Below the pieces are notes generated by a model. It saw nothing but the letters and a program-made list of their open reading frames with translations, searched no databases and had not been told where the DNA came from. A program made the translations under genes and the position numbers. A stretch of 6,539 nt of DNA from an uncultured Lachnospiraceae bacterium (lineage in GTDB: Bacteria > Bacillota_A > Clostridia > Lachnospirales > Lachnospiraceae): contig CAMWMM010000291.1 in NCBI GenBank assembly GCA_947175285.1, positions 1-6,539 of the forward strand, in the 5' to 3' direction. Below, in pieces: positions 1-6,167 of this stretch (positions are counted from its first letter, which is position 1; the number at the start of each line of letters is the position of its first letter).

Positions 1-390
1 GCAAGGTCAGAAACGGTGCAGGAACGCCCGATGTTTAAGTATGATTTTGAGGAACGCCGCTGCCTGATTCCTGCGGGTAAATTTTATGAATGGAAGCAGG
101 ATGGTACGAAGCAGAAGGAAAAGTATGAGTTTTTCACACCGGATAAGATTCTGTATCTGGCGGGAATCTACCATAAAGACCCTGTAGGTGACAGGTTCAC
201 AATCCTTACCCGTGAAGCGGAGGGGTGTATGACCGGGATACATCCCCGTATGCCGTTAATCCTGTATAAGAAGGATATGGAAAAATGGCTGTTTTCAAAG
301 GAAGATGCTGAAAAGCTGCTTGAGAGCCATTATAAGGAGTTAGAGAGAAGAGGGAATGAAGAATATCGGCAGGTGAGTTTTATTTTGTAG
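1..390 (+). CDS. SRAP/YedK-HMCES family protein, C-terminal part (5' end outside window)
   Basis: The reading frame is open from base 1, so the gene begins upstream; 129 codons are visible of a family usually about 200-230 residues long. SRAP proteins (YedK in E. coli, HMCES in humans) bind abasic sites in single-stranded DNA and form a thiazolidine crosslink through an N-terminal Cys2, which lies outside the window. Visible family signatures are the opening ARSET (the Asn before it is cut off), RRCLIPAGKFYEW with the catalytic Glu at bases 88-90, AGIY, FTILTREA, and IHPRMP with the active-site His at bases 241-243. A GTG at base 16 is not a true start, because family sequence lies upstream of it. 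The gene ends ahead of a terminator and is probably a housekeeping or SOS-type gene unrelated to the loci downstream. Family assignment is secure; activity cannot be judged without the N-terminus. Confidence 0.93.
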   Translation, partial: ARSETVQERPMFKYDFEERRCLIPAGKFYEWKQDGTKQKEKYEFFTPDKILYLAGIYHKDPVGDRFTILTREAEGCMTGIHPRMPLILYKKDMEKWLFSKEDAEKLLESHYKELERRGNEEYRQVSFIL

Positions 391-420
391 AAAGTAGAAT
401 TACTGGCAATTATGAAAGGG

Positions 421-444
421 AAGGAGCTGTGAAGGCTCCTTTTT
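421..444 (+). terminator. Rho-independent terminator after the SRAP gene
   Basis: A perfect 7-bp stem (AAGGAGC at 421-427, GCTCCTT at 435-441) with a 7-nt loop runs into a T tract (440-444), with more T-rich sequence to 460. It lies 30 bases after the SRAP stop codon and separates that gene from the regulatory region that follows. Confidence 0.85.
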
Positions 445-472
445 GGTTGTTTTTGCTTTTTACCCCTGAAAA

Positions 473-510
473 ATAGTCGTTTCGTGCAATATATAGTCGT
501 TTCGTGCAAT
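473..510 (+). repeat. Pair of 18-bp direct repeats, 20-bp period: probable activator binding site
   Basis: ATAGTCGTTTCGTGCAAT occurs identically at 473-490 and 493-510, separated by AT. The period of 20 bp is close to two helical turns, so a dimer or tandem regulator would sit on one face of the DNA. The second copy ends 5 bp before a -35 element, which is where an activator would contact RNA polymerase. LytTR-type regulators are known to bind paired direct repeats about two turns apart, and a LytTR-type receiver gene follows. The repeat does not match the classical LytTR half-site consensus well, so assignment to that family rests on position and spacing. No further copy was found in the window. 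Confidence 0.7.
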
Positions 511-515
511 GGGAT

Positions 516-545
516 TTGATAAAAGCTCCGATAATCCGATATTAT
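516..545 (+). promoter_or_regulatory. Sigma-A-type promoter for the response regulator gene
   Basis: The -35 is TTGATA (516-521) and the -10 is TATTAT (540-545), with an 18-bp spacer. It lies immediately after the direct repeats and 37 bp before the start codon. The spacer holds an 8-bp tandem duplication, TCCGATAA (527-534) then TCCGATAT (535-542). Confidence 0.6.
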
Positions 546-581
546 ATGTAGTAGAAAAGAATTTAGAATTGAGGAAAAAGG

Positions 582-911
582 ATGAAGATAGCAATCTGTG
601 ATGACAGAGAGGATGACCGCAGCGCACTGGTGGCGCTGCTGGAAGCCTACGGGCAGGATTTTGAAATAAAGGAATACGACTCCGGCGATGAGCTGTGCGG
701 GAATATGGATTATATTCGGGGATGCGGCATCGTATTCCTTGACATTAACATGGACGGTATGGATGGCTTAGAGACGGCAAAGCAGATAAAGGCGGAATGT
801 CCGAAAATTCATATCGTGCTGGTTACTGCTTATGTGAATTATGCACTGGAGGGGTATAAGGTAAAGGCAAGCCGTTTCCTCTTAAAAGATGACTTGGAAC
901 AGACTTTATAA
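582..911 (+). CDS. LytTR/AgrA-type response regulator, receiver domain only (DNA-binding domain lost)
   Basis: The 109-residue product is a CheY-like receiver. Key residues are all present: acidic pair D7/D8 (CDD), phospho-acceptor D54 (VFLDINMDG), T82 (VTAY) and the conserved lysine K102 (RFLLKDD). The style of the sequence, especially KVKASRFLLKDDLEQTL at the end, is that of clostridial LytTR regulators, which normally continue for another 120-130 residues with the DNA-binding domain. Here TAA comes directly after LEQTL, and no LytTR-like sequence was recognised in the next 120 bases. The start is supported by GAGG (571-574) 7 bp upstream. The gene is GC-richer than the AT-rich sequence that begins near base 905, which suggests a recombination or deletion junction. 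The receiver could still be phosphorylated and could titrate its kinase, but as a transcription factor it is truncated; a pseudogene is the simpler reading. Confidence 0.85.
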   Translation: MKIAICDDREDDRSALVALLEAYGQDFEIKEYDSGDELCGNMDYIRGCGIVFLDINMDGMDGLETAKQIKAECPKIHIVLVTAYVNYALEGYKVKASRFLLKDDLEQTL

Positions 912-912
912 G

Positions 913-964
913 AATCTTTAAAAGTCCTCTAAAGGAATTCATAAAAAAGAAAATCTTAAAGATT
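913..964 (+). repeat. Inverted repeat downstream of the truncated regulator
   Basis: AATCTTTAA (913-921) is the exact reverse complement of TTAAAGATT (956-964), with a 34-nt AT-rich loop holding a small TCCT/AGGA hairpin. No T tract follows directly, so it is a weak terminator candidate. It could be a chance product of AT-rich sequence. Confidence 0.3.
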
Positions 965-1031
965 GTTAGAGAAAGTTTAGAGATTTTTCTGATAATTTTG
1001 AAATGAGCGTTTAGAAAAGCGGGGAGTAGAA

Positions 1032-1643
1032 ATGATTGAGTTAGTCAATGTAAAACCAATAAGAGAAGCTGAACAATTCAGTGCACAGATAGAATCTGGA
1101 AGTATGGTATGTATTGAAGGGGATTATAGAAATAATTTACTCAGAATAATGGACGGATTAGATATGCCTTATGAGGGAAGCGTTCTGGTTAATGACTATA
1201 ATTTAGTTCAAATGGAAGAAAATGCCCGGATTATATTTAGAAGACGAAACATGAGTTATTTATATAATACAGATAATTTATTAGACAATCTTACAGTTAA
1301 AGAGAATATTATTCTTGTAAATCAGTTAAATGGACAGAAAGTTAATAGCAATGAATTAATAAAGATAACAAATCAGTTGCAAATAAGTGAAGACATGCTT
1401 GAAAAGTACCCATCTACATTGAGTGTATTGTAAAGATTTATTGTCGTATTAGCGCGAGGATTAGTCAGCAATCATTTATTTATTTTCGTAGAGGATTTGG
1501 ATTTGCTGCATAACGTAAGGTACATTGAAGACTATTTCGGAGTTTTAAAAGATGTAAATCAGACTAATAAAATAACTGTTGTCGTTACATTAGAAAATAG
1601 TGAAAAATGGTCGTCACTGTTTGATCAAAAAATTGTTTGTTGA
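1032..1643 (+). pseudogene. ABC-transporter ATP-binding protein, all catalytic motifs lost, with in-frame TAA at 1431-1433
   Basis: The first 133 codons plus 69 codons after the TAA align along the whole length of a LolD/MacB-type or bacteriocin-export ATPase, about 200-220 residues, with no frameshift. Recognisable landmarks are LVNV, DGLDMPYEGSVLVND, FRRRN, LLDNLTVKENI, YPSTLS, LARGL and IFVEDLD. The catalytic motifs are all altered. The Walker A P-loop has shrunk to GDYRNNLL at residues 30-37, with no Lys or Ser/Thr. The Q-loop Gln is Asn79. LSGGQ has become LSVL followed by the stop, which falls on the usual Gln (a CAA to TAA change would suffice). Walker B reads FVED instead of a D-E pair. 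The H-loop His is Leu at 1590-1592. The start has GGGGAG (1021-1026) 5 bp upstream. No start codon is evident for the 3' part. It was either a non-catalytic ABC homologue later broken by the stop, or a long-decayed gene. No permease gene is adjacent. Confidence 0.8.
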
Positions 1644-1649
1644 TATAAA
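1621..1649 (+). promoter_or_regulatory. Sigma-A-type promoter for the lipoprotein operon
   Basis: TTGATC (1621-1626) and TATAAA (1644-1649) are separated by exactly 17 bp. The -35 lies inside the last codons of the ABC pseudogene and the -10 starts just after its stop codon. Transcription would begin near 1656, giving a leader of about 27 nt before the lipoprotein start. This would let the downstream genes be expressed independently of the damaged upstream genes. Confidence 0.5.
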
Positions 1650-1682
1650 AATGCAAGCTAATAAAATTTATGGGAGGAAGTT

Positions 1683-2252
1683 ATGATGAAAAAGACATTA
1701 GGATTTTTTGGAGTAATGATGTGCGTGTTGACATTATCAGGGTGCGGATTATTAGCTGGTGCAGAGGATATGCAAACGGGAGAAAGTGAAATCTCACAGG
1801 TTATTGTGGAAGAAAATGCGGTATCAGTGGACTTTGATGATTTAGAAATGCAAAGTGATTCGGATGGGCAATACTGTGATGATTATCCGGAGCTGGCGGT
1901 GGAAAATGATTCTTATGAGGAGAAAACGGGAAAATTCGGATATGCAGATGATGACTTAGTATTTAGGGAGGATTTATGGGGCTGTAGACTTCAAGAAGGA
2001 GAGACTATTAGAATTGAAAAAAGCAGGGTGATTGATGAAGTAGATAATGCACAAAGTGTAGTGATATTTCTAAATAATGATGTGTATAAGGAATTTGATT
2101 TTGATGATGGTGATATGGAATTTACAATAGAAAAAAATGGTAACTATGTTTTTTGGGTTATTGATTCAGAAGGTAATTCTGTTGATATTACATCTACATC
2201 AATCACAACGATTCTTCATCCGGCAGACGGAGGGATGATTCCGTTAGAATAG
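1683..2252 (+). CDS. Putative acidic lipoprotein of unknown function
   Basis: The 189-residue product has a typical lipoprotein signal: two Lys after the start, a hydrophobic core (about residues 5-18) and the lipobox LSGC with the lipidated Cys at 21. The mature protein should be tethered to the outer face of the membrane. Residues 22-95 are strongly acidic and low in complexity (many D, E, S), a likely flexible linker. Residues 95-189 alternate hydrophobic and polar residues (SVVIFLNNDVY, MEFTIEKNGNYVFWVID), suggesting a small beta-sandwich; Cys65 and Cys101 remain. GGGAGG at 1672-1677 serves ATG 1683 (5 bp) or ATG 1686 (8 bp); either gives the same signal. It stands 39 bp after the ABC pseudogene and is the first gene of a same-strand run. 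Lipoproteins accompany many export systems, but I do not recognise a named family here. Confidence 0.8.
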   Translation: MMKKTLGFFGVMMCVLTLSGCGLLAGAEDMQTGESEISQVIVEENAVSVDFDDLEMQSDSDGQYCDDYPELAVENDSYEEKTGKFGYADDDLVFREDLWGCRLQEGETIRIEKSRVIDEVDNAQSVVIFLNNDVYKEFDFDDGDMEFTIEKNGNYVFWVIDSEGNSVDITSTSITTILHPADGGMIPLE

Positions 2253-2318
2253 TTGCTCAAACAGATGATATTTACAGGGCAAAGAATTAAAGGGAGCCGG
2301 AAAGCAGGGAGGATAAAA

Positions 2319-3290
2319 ATGGATAAAGCAGATTTAACAGGCATAAATGGGGTGAATCAGGCATTACTCAATTCCAAATCAGAAGTTAAAATAGCAAGAA
2401 AACAGCAGGCACTTAAGATATTATCAGAGGCGGGCGGAAATAAGCGGGACAATTTGAGTATTTCTGACAGTGCAAGGAGTTTTTCAAAAGAATCCATAGC
2501 TGCACTGATAGACAAAGCCGCAAATGTATCTGCAAGTGAATTATCTTTTTATTTTGCAAATTATAATAATTCAAGCGCGATTCTGGATGCAATTAATTTC
2601 GGGGAGAATGTTTCCTGTGGATATAATCCTAATTTTAAAGAGTACGGTGTGATGAATTTTGATTATAACGGAATCAGGCAGGTAGTGCCTAACTATGCAG
2701 TACCGAAAATTAATGCCAATTCTCTGTCAGGGATTCACGCTGTAAACAATTCTCTGGTTTTGAAAAATAAAAGCTATTTCGCATGGATAACATCAAGCGG
2801 TAATCGATACGCATGGACAGTTAATAACGGAAAAATTGGGTGGGCAGCATCAGAGTCGTTGCTGTCAGAGAATACAGGTCATATGGGGACAAATTATAAG
2901 TGGGAGATGCAGAAAGCAGGGAATATTCTGACAAATCTGGCACAGGGAAGCGATTTGTGGGGATACAAGAGGGCGGATGTTTTATCGACCTGTGAGAAAG
3001 TCGGAATTACACCGGGTTTTTTTTCCATAGATGCGGGAGCCGGAAAGCATACTTATATACTGGAAGAATCCGGTAATGTTATAAACGTTGACACAATAAT
3101 AAGAAATTTAAACAATCTAAACTGGATAGAAGTCGGCTATAAAGAAGGGGATACATTTTCTGTTTACGGGAATGAATATGCCATTGACAGCAGCGGACAT
3201 ATCCATGCTTCGGCTGATGATACATTCACATCAATGGAAGTTATTTATCCGAGGCGGCAAAAGGATGAACAGGAGAATGAAATAAAGTAG
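2319..3290 (+). CDS. Hypothetical leaderless protein, 323 residues
   Basis: I do not recognise a family. The start is ATG 2319, because AGGGAGG (2306-2312) lies 6 bp upstream; the in-frame TTG at 2253, abutting the previous stop, has no ribosome binding site. There is no signal peptide or membrane segment. Residues 1-60 are polar and look helical or disordered, with NLSISDSARSF at 45-55, a motif style also seen in FlgM-like and flagellar-axis-associated proteins of clostridia (a resemblance only). Residues 70-310 are rich in Asn, Ser, Tyr and Gly and look like a folded domain: SYFAWITSSGNRYAWTVNNG at 152-171 suggests beta hairpins, followed by helical NILTNLAQ and GKHTYILEESGNVINVDT. Single Cys at 100 and 225. 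The stop codon overlaps the ribosome binding site of the next gene, so the two are likely translationally coupled. Confidence 0.75.
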   Translation: MDKADLTGINGVNQALLNSKSEVKIARKQQALKILSEAGGNKRDNLSISDSARSFSKESIAALIDKAANVSASELSFYFANYNNSSAILDAINFGENVSCGYNPNFKEYGVMNFDYNGIRQVVPNYAVPKINANSLSGIHAVNNSLVLKNKSYFAWITSSGNRYAWTVNNGKIGWAASESLLSENTGHMGTNYKWEMQKAGNILTNLAQGSDLWGYKRADVLSTCEKVGITPGFFSIDAGAGKHTYILEESGNVINVDTIIRNLNNLNWIEVGYKEGDTFSVYGNEYAIDSSGHIHASADDTFTSMEVIYPRRQKDEQENEIK

Positions 3291-3303
3291 GGAGGATAAG
3301 TAT

Positions 3304-3921
3304 ATGAATATCAATTTTAGTTTAACAAGTTTATCATCGAGATATAATTTGATGTCACAATTGTTCAGAGTCAGGAAGCAAAGTAATGGATTGCTAAATA
3401 TGACAGATGTACTCAATGCAAAAAATCAGAAAAATACAGGCAAAACAGGTAAATCGCAAAAGTCGTTAGAAGAGGAGTTATATGAAAAAGGTATTTGTGT
3501 AGAAGGGATGATTATGGATGGAAAAAGTCTGTCAGAAATGCATCAGATGATAGATGTTTCGGAAGAATACCGCCAGAAGATGTTCGATGAATGTAAACGT
3601 CATTTTTTACTGACAAATGGTGCTAAAAATGGAGATGTCACAAAGCGTTCAGAGATTTTCCGTGAATATCAGTTAAGCATCAAAAAGGATGACCGTTTAA
3701 AAGGAACATGGTCATTGCAACAATATGAAGGAGAATACTGGTCAGCGCTTGCGGCAGCGGTAAGAAAGGCTAATCCGAACTGGATGAACGGAGATTCCTT
3801 TGATAAAAGTATTTTAGACAGCGTTACAAGGGAATCTGTAGAAAGCCAGCTTACCGTAAGCGGCAATACACTTGTGAAAAAGCCGTCCGTTTCGGGCAGT
3901 TCGATAGATTTGCAGGTATAG
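3304..3921 (+). CDS. Hypothetical small leaderless protein, 205 residues
   Basis: I do not recognise a family. The start is fixed by AGGGAGG (3289-3295) 8 bp upstream, overlapping the previous stop; the 11-base string AGGGAGGATAA is the same as before the gene at 2319. No signal peptide or membrane segment is visible. Residues 1-55 are Ser/Asn/Lys-rich and probably disordered (LTSLSSRYNLMSQLF, then KNQKNTGKTGKSQKS). Residues 56-170 look helical: EEELYEKGICVEGMIMDG, SEMHQMIDVSEEYRQKMFDE, YWSALAAAVRKANPNW. The C-terminal 30 residues are again Ser/Val-rich (VSGNTLVKKPSVSGSS). A disordered N-terminus, helical middle and Ser-rich tail would suit an exported or scaffold-type protein, which is inference only. 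It stands between a coupled upstream gene and the SH3 membrane protein 88 bp downstream. Confidence 0.75.
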   Translation: MNINFSLTSLSSRYNLMSQLFRVRKQSNGLLNMTDVLNAKNQKNTGKTGKSQKSLEEELYEKGICVEGMIMDGKSLSEMHQMIDVSEEYRQKMFDECKRHFLLTNGAKNGDVTKRSEIFREYQLSIKKDDRLKGTWSLQQYEGEYWSALAAAVRKANPNWMNGDSFDKSILDSVTRESVESQLTVSGNTLVKKPSVSGSSIDLQV

Positions 3922-4009
3922 AATAATGAGAAGAAATCCAATACATCATTGGTGAGACGGTGTGCTTGATTTTGAGGGAATGCAGAAAAATAGAATCGGG
4001 GAGATAAAG

Positions 4010-4960
4010 GTGAAGAAAAGTAGATTTTCTTTAAAAAAGAGAACGTTTAATAGTATAATGCCGCTGTTAGCAGTCGCAGTCATTCTGGCGGGATTCTGTA
4101 TGGCGCCGATGAAAGTGTATGCGATTGATTTTGCTACTAGCAAAGGGGACACTGCTTATATTGGTGCAAAAAAGTATGGAAGTGCAGCGGCAATGGATTA
4201 TATCAAGGAGTGCAACACCAAACATCCCGGTGCCATTCCTGCTTCGGACATAGAAGCTATTTTAGATGCCGGGTATTTAACCGATTACGTTGATGAGTTA
4301 AAATCACTTGGATATATCAGTGCAGGATATATGCTGTCAGGTACGCCTGAAGCAGAATCATCCTCGCAGCCACCGGCAGAAACAGTTTCTGAACCGGCGC
4401 CGTTTACAGTGGAAGACATGGAAAATACGCCCATGTGGGCGACACAGGTGGTTAATTACCGTGACGGCGCATCCACGGAGTATAATAAAATTGGCAGCTT
4501 AGAGCAGTACGAACAGGTAATTGTAAACGGCGTTGCATCTACCGGATGGTATCGCTTCATTACTTCTGATGGCAGCACGGCATATGCGTCCAACAGTTAC
4601 CTGACTACGGAAGCCCCCGGCAATCAGGAATTAAATGTTTACAATGAAGAGACGGGGCAGGTTGATGCCAATGTTTCTGAGGATACGGAGCTGAAAGTGG
4701 TAGATGAGTTGATAGTGCCAAAAGAGGAATACGAAGAGAAAGAGACTGCTGTAGCGGAGCCTGTACCGGAACCAGAACCGGAAGAAGTAATTGCGGCGGA
4801 AGAAGAGCCGGAAATTGAAGAAGAGGCTATTGTGGAAGAGGAACCGTCTGCACACTCATGGAAGTTTTATGTATCATGCGTTTTTGCAGTGCTGTGTGTC
4901 ATCATTATAGGCATCGGAATCTACAATATTGTCCGCAACAAAAAGAACGGAAGAAATTAA
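4010..4960 (+). CDS. Type I membrane protein with bacterial SH3 domain and Pro/Glu-rich stalk
   Basis: The preferred start is GTG 4010: GGGGAG (3998-4003) lies 6 bp upstream and it gives a normal Sec signal peptide, KKSRFSLKKR then a hydrophobic core at 17-32 and probable cleavage after VYA (38). Upstream in-frame GTG 3962 and ATG 3980 have poor sites. The 316-residue product then has: residues 39-112, a small helical domain (DIEAILDAGYLTDYVDELKS); 113-140, Ser/Pro/Glu linker; about 142-200, an SH3b domain (WATQVVNYRDGASTEYNKIG, then GWYRF and AYASNSYL), a fold that commonly binds peptidoglycan; 235-281, a Glu/Pro stalk (EPVPEPEPEE, EEEPEIEEE); 284-307, a transmembrane helix (FYVSCVFAVLCVIIIGIGIY); then basic tail RNKKNGRN. 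The bulk therefore lies outside, anchored by the C-terminus with no LPXTG. It probably links membrane and wall; the specific role is unknown. Confidence 0.85.
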   Translation: MKKSRFSLKKRTFNSIMPLLAVAVILAGFCMAPMKVYAIDFATSKGDTAYIGAKKYGSAAAMDYIKECNTKHPGAIPASDIEAILDAGYLTDYVDELKSLGYISAGYMLSGTPEAESSSQPPAETVSEPAPFTVEDMENTPMWATQVVNYRDGASTEYNKIGSLEQYEQVIVNGVASTGWYRFITSDGSTAYASNSYLTTEAPGNQELNVYNEETGQVDANVSEDTELKVVDELIVPKEEYEEKETAVAEPVPEPEPEEVIAAEEEPEIEEEAIVEEEPSAHSWKFYVSCVFAVLCVIIIGIGIYNIVRNKKNGRN

Positions 4961-4998
4961 CTTCATTCATTTTTGATTTTAAGAGAAGTGAAACTTTT

Positions 4999-5026
4999 TT
5001 GTGTGTTGATTCGTATTATTTATAGA
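4999..5026 (+). promoter_or_regulatory. Weak promoter candidate before the 5095 gene
   Basis: In the 134-bp gap the best pair with normal spacing is TTGTGT (4999-5004), 16 bp, TATAGA (5021-5026). A perfect TTGACA at 5044-5049 has no acceptable -10 at 15-19 bp, and CATAAT at 5075-5080 is 25 bp away. The gene may instead be read through from the 1683 operon, because no strong terminator separates them. Confidence 0.25.
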
Positions 5027-5094
5027 TGATAGGCGTCTCGTTTTTGACAGAGGAACCGTCATAAAAGAATGATACATAATCAGGAGGAATGAAA

Positions 5095-6150
5095 ATGAGT
5101 ATCAGCGGAGTAGGAAGCACAAATTCTTATATTTATGAAAACGCGAATAGAAGCAATAACCGGAATAAAGGGACTGCTTTATTTAAGCAGGTTGAAAATT
5201 TATTTGGTTCAAATTCGCGCGGAGTATCAGGACAGAGCAGCAGTTTTTCGGCAAATGATGCGTATAACAGCATGGCAATGAATGGAATGGCCAGGAGTGG
5301 GATTGGAGAACTTTATCTACAAAGTTTTAACAGCGGAGATACTAATCTCTTGATGCAGGCAAACGGTGAGCTTCAAAAAGTAGAAAACGAAAGATATGTG
5401 ATAGATGTTACGGATAAAATAGAAGGCAACTGGTGCATATATGATAAGAAAACCAATGAATATTTTGCATTTTATCCCATGAATACCAACATTCAGACGG
5501 ATGAAAATACAGGGAAAGATTATATAGTTACCTGTTATCCGTGGGGTGGATTGAGGAATGTAAAGTATGCTGATGATGAATTGATAGAAGGAATAAAAAC
5601 ATTTATTCAGACAGATGACATTGCAAAGTCAGTTTTGAACGATAAGTATTCCATTAAAGTTCATGCTTTCACTGGGATAGAGTGTCTGAAAGTGAGAGGA
5701 CAGGAAGGAAACGGCTCATGGCTCATGATGAGCGGTGAACAGGAGCAGCTTGATAAATTGCAGGAATTAGCGGACCTGTATAAAGAAAAATATCCTAACA
5801 TAGTGAAAGATGATAATCTTGCGTTGAAGTATTATGCGGAGGGTGAGGCGGCAGGTTATGTTGTAAGAACCGGGAACGGCATTATGATTATTGCCTGCAA
5901 CGGAATTTCATACATGGATAATAATGACCCGTCAAAGAACTGGAGTTTCATGTACTCAGAAAATGACACCGATATTTATAATGAGATTATGGAAGCAATC
6001 TTAGACGGTGTTATAAGAGACGGTATTGAATCGGTTTCCGGCTGGGAGGAGTGGTTTAAAGATAAGGGGCATAATTATGAAAGAATTTATTCAGATGAAG
6101 AATTAGCAGTCATGATAAATGGTGAAGAAAGAAAAAGGGCGGCAGGTTAG
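5095..6150 (+). CDS. Hypothetical leaderless protein, 351 residues
   Basis: I do not recognise a family. Two ATGs compete: AGGAGG (5082-5087) is 1 bp from ATG 5089 but 7 bp from ATG 5095, so 5095 is preferred, giving MSISGVGSTNSYIYENANRS. No signal peptide or transmembrane helix is visible. Residues 1-75 are Asn/Ser/Gly-rich and probably disordered, then about 95-350 form an alpha/beta domain: VIDVTDKIEGNWCIYDKKTNEYFAFYP (beta hairpins), YIVTCYPWGG, helix ELIEGIKTFIQ, IECLKVRGQEGNGSWLMM, helix EQEQLDKLQELADLYKEKYP, GYVVRTGNGIMIIACNG, and an acidic helical tail ending NGEERKRAAG. Cys 114, 147, 197 and 268. Overall style (short MS/MN-type start, polar disordered N-terminus, no signal) matches the genes at 2319 and 3304, but no clear sequence homology between them is seen by eye. 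The stop codon lies within the terminator hairpin. Confidence 0.8.
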   Translation: MSISGVGSTNSYIYENANRSNNRNKGTALFKQVENLFGSNSRGVSGQSSSFSANDAYNSMAMNGMARSGIGELYLQSFNSGDTNLLMQANGELQKVENERYVIDVTDKIEGNWCIYDKKTNEYFAFYPMNTNIQTDENTGKDYIVTCYPWGGLRNVKYADDELIEGIKTFIQTDDIAKSVLNDKYSIKVHAFTGIECLKVRGQEGNGSWLMMSGEQEQLDKLQELADLYKEKYPNIVKDDNLALKYYAEGEAAGYVVRTGNGIMIIACNGISYMDNNDPSKNWSFMYSENDTDIYNEIMEAILDGVIRDGIESVSGWEEWFKDKGHNYERIYSDEELAVMINGEERKRAAG

Positions 6151-6167
6151 AAAATAACCTGCCACCC
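6137..6167 (+). terminator. Strong hairpin terminator overlapping the stop codon of the 5095 gene
   Basis: GGGCGGCAGGTTA (6137-6149) pairs with TAACCTGCCACCC (6155-6167) with one C/A mismatch, around the loop GAAAA; the inner 9 bp are perfect. An A run precedes the stem and T-rich sequence follows (ATTTACAATTCTTTT), so it could act on both strands. The U tract is imperfect, but position and stem strength favour termination of the operon. Confidence 0.7.

Noticed and set aside
473..510. CRISPR array or insertion-sequence ends
   Set aside because: Only two copies with a 2-bp separator, no spacer-sized gap, no inverted orientation and no transposase or cas gene.
520..542. SigD/sigma-28-like promoter (TAAA at 520-523 and CCGATAT at 536-542)
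   Set aside because: The spacer is 12 bp, shorter than the 14-16 bp expected, and a well-spaced sigma-A promoter overlaps it. The CCGATA motif arises from an 8-bp tandem duplication.
1431..1643. Translation of the 3' part of the ABC gene by stop-codon readthrough or as a separate protein
   Set aside because: The stop is UAA with no visible recoding signal, and no start codon with a ribosome binding site lies after it.
2253..2318. TTG start adding 22 residues to the gene at 2319
   Set aside because: TTG directly follows the previous stop without a ribosome binding site, while ATG 2319 has AGGGAGG at 6 bp.
3938..3952. CCAAT/ATTGG hairpin between the 3304 and 4010 genes as terminator
   Set aside because: The stem is only 5 bp with no T tract, so it is unlikely to stop transcription.
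4631..4855. Minus-strand open frame opposite the Pro/Glu stalk
   Set aside because: It mirrors Glu-rich codons (giving Phe/Arg runs) and has no protein-like features; the plus-strand gene explains the sequence.
4960..5000. Terminator after the SH3 gene (ACTTC 4960-4964 with GAAGT 4985-4989, T run 4995-5000)
   Set aside because: The stem is 5 bp over a 20-nt loop, or 4 bp (AAGT/ACTT) in the alternative fold. The T run is suggestive but the stem is too weak to annotate.
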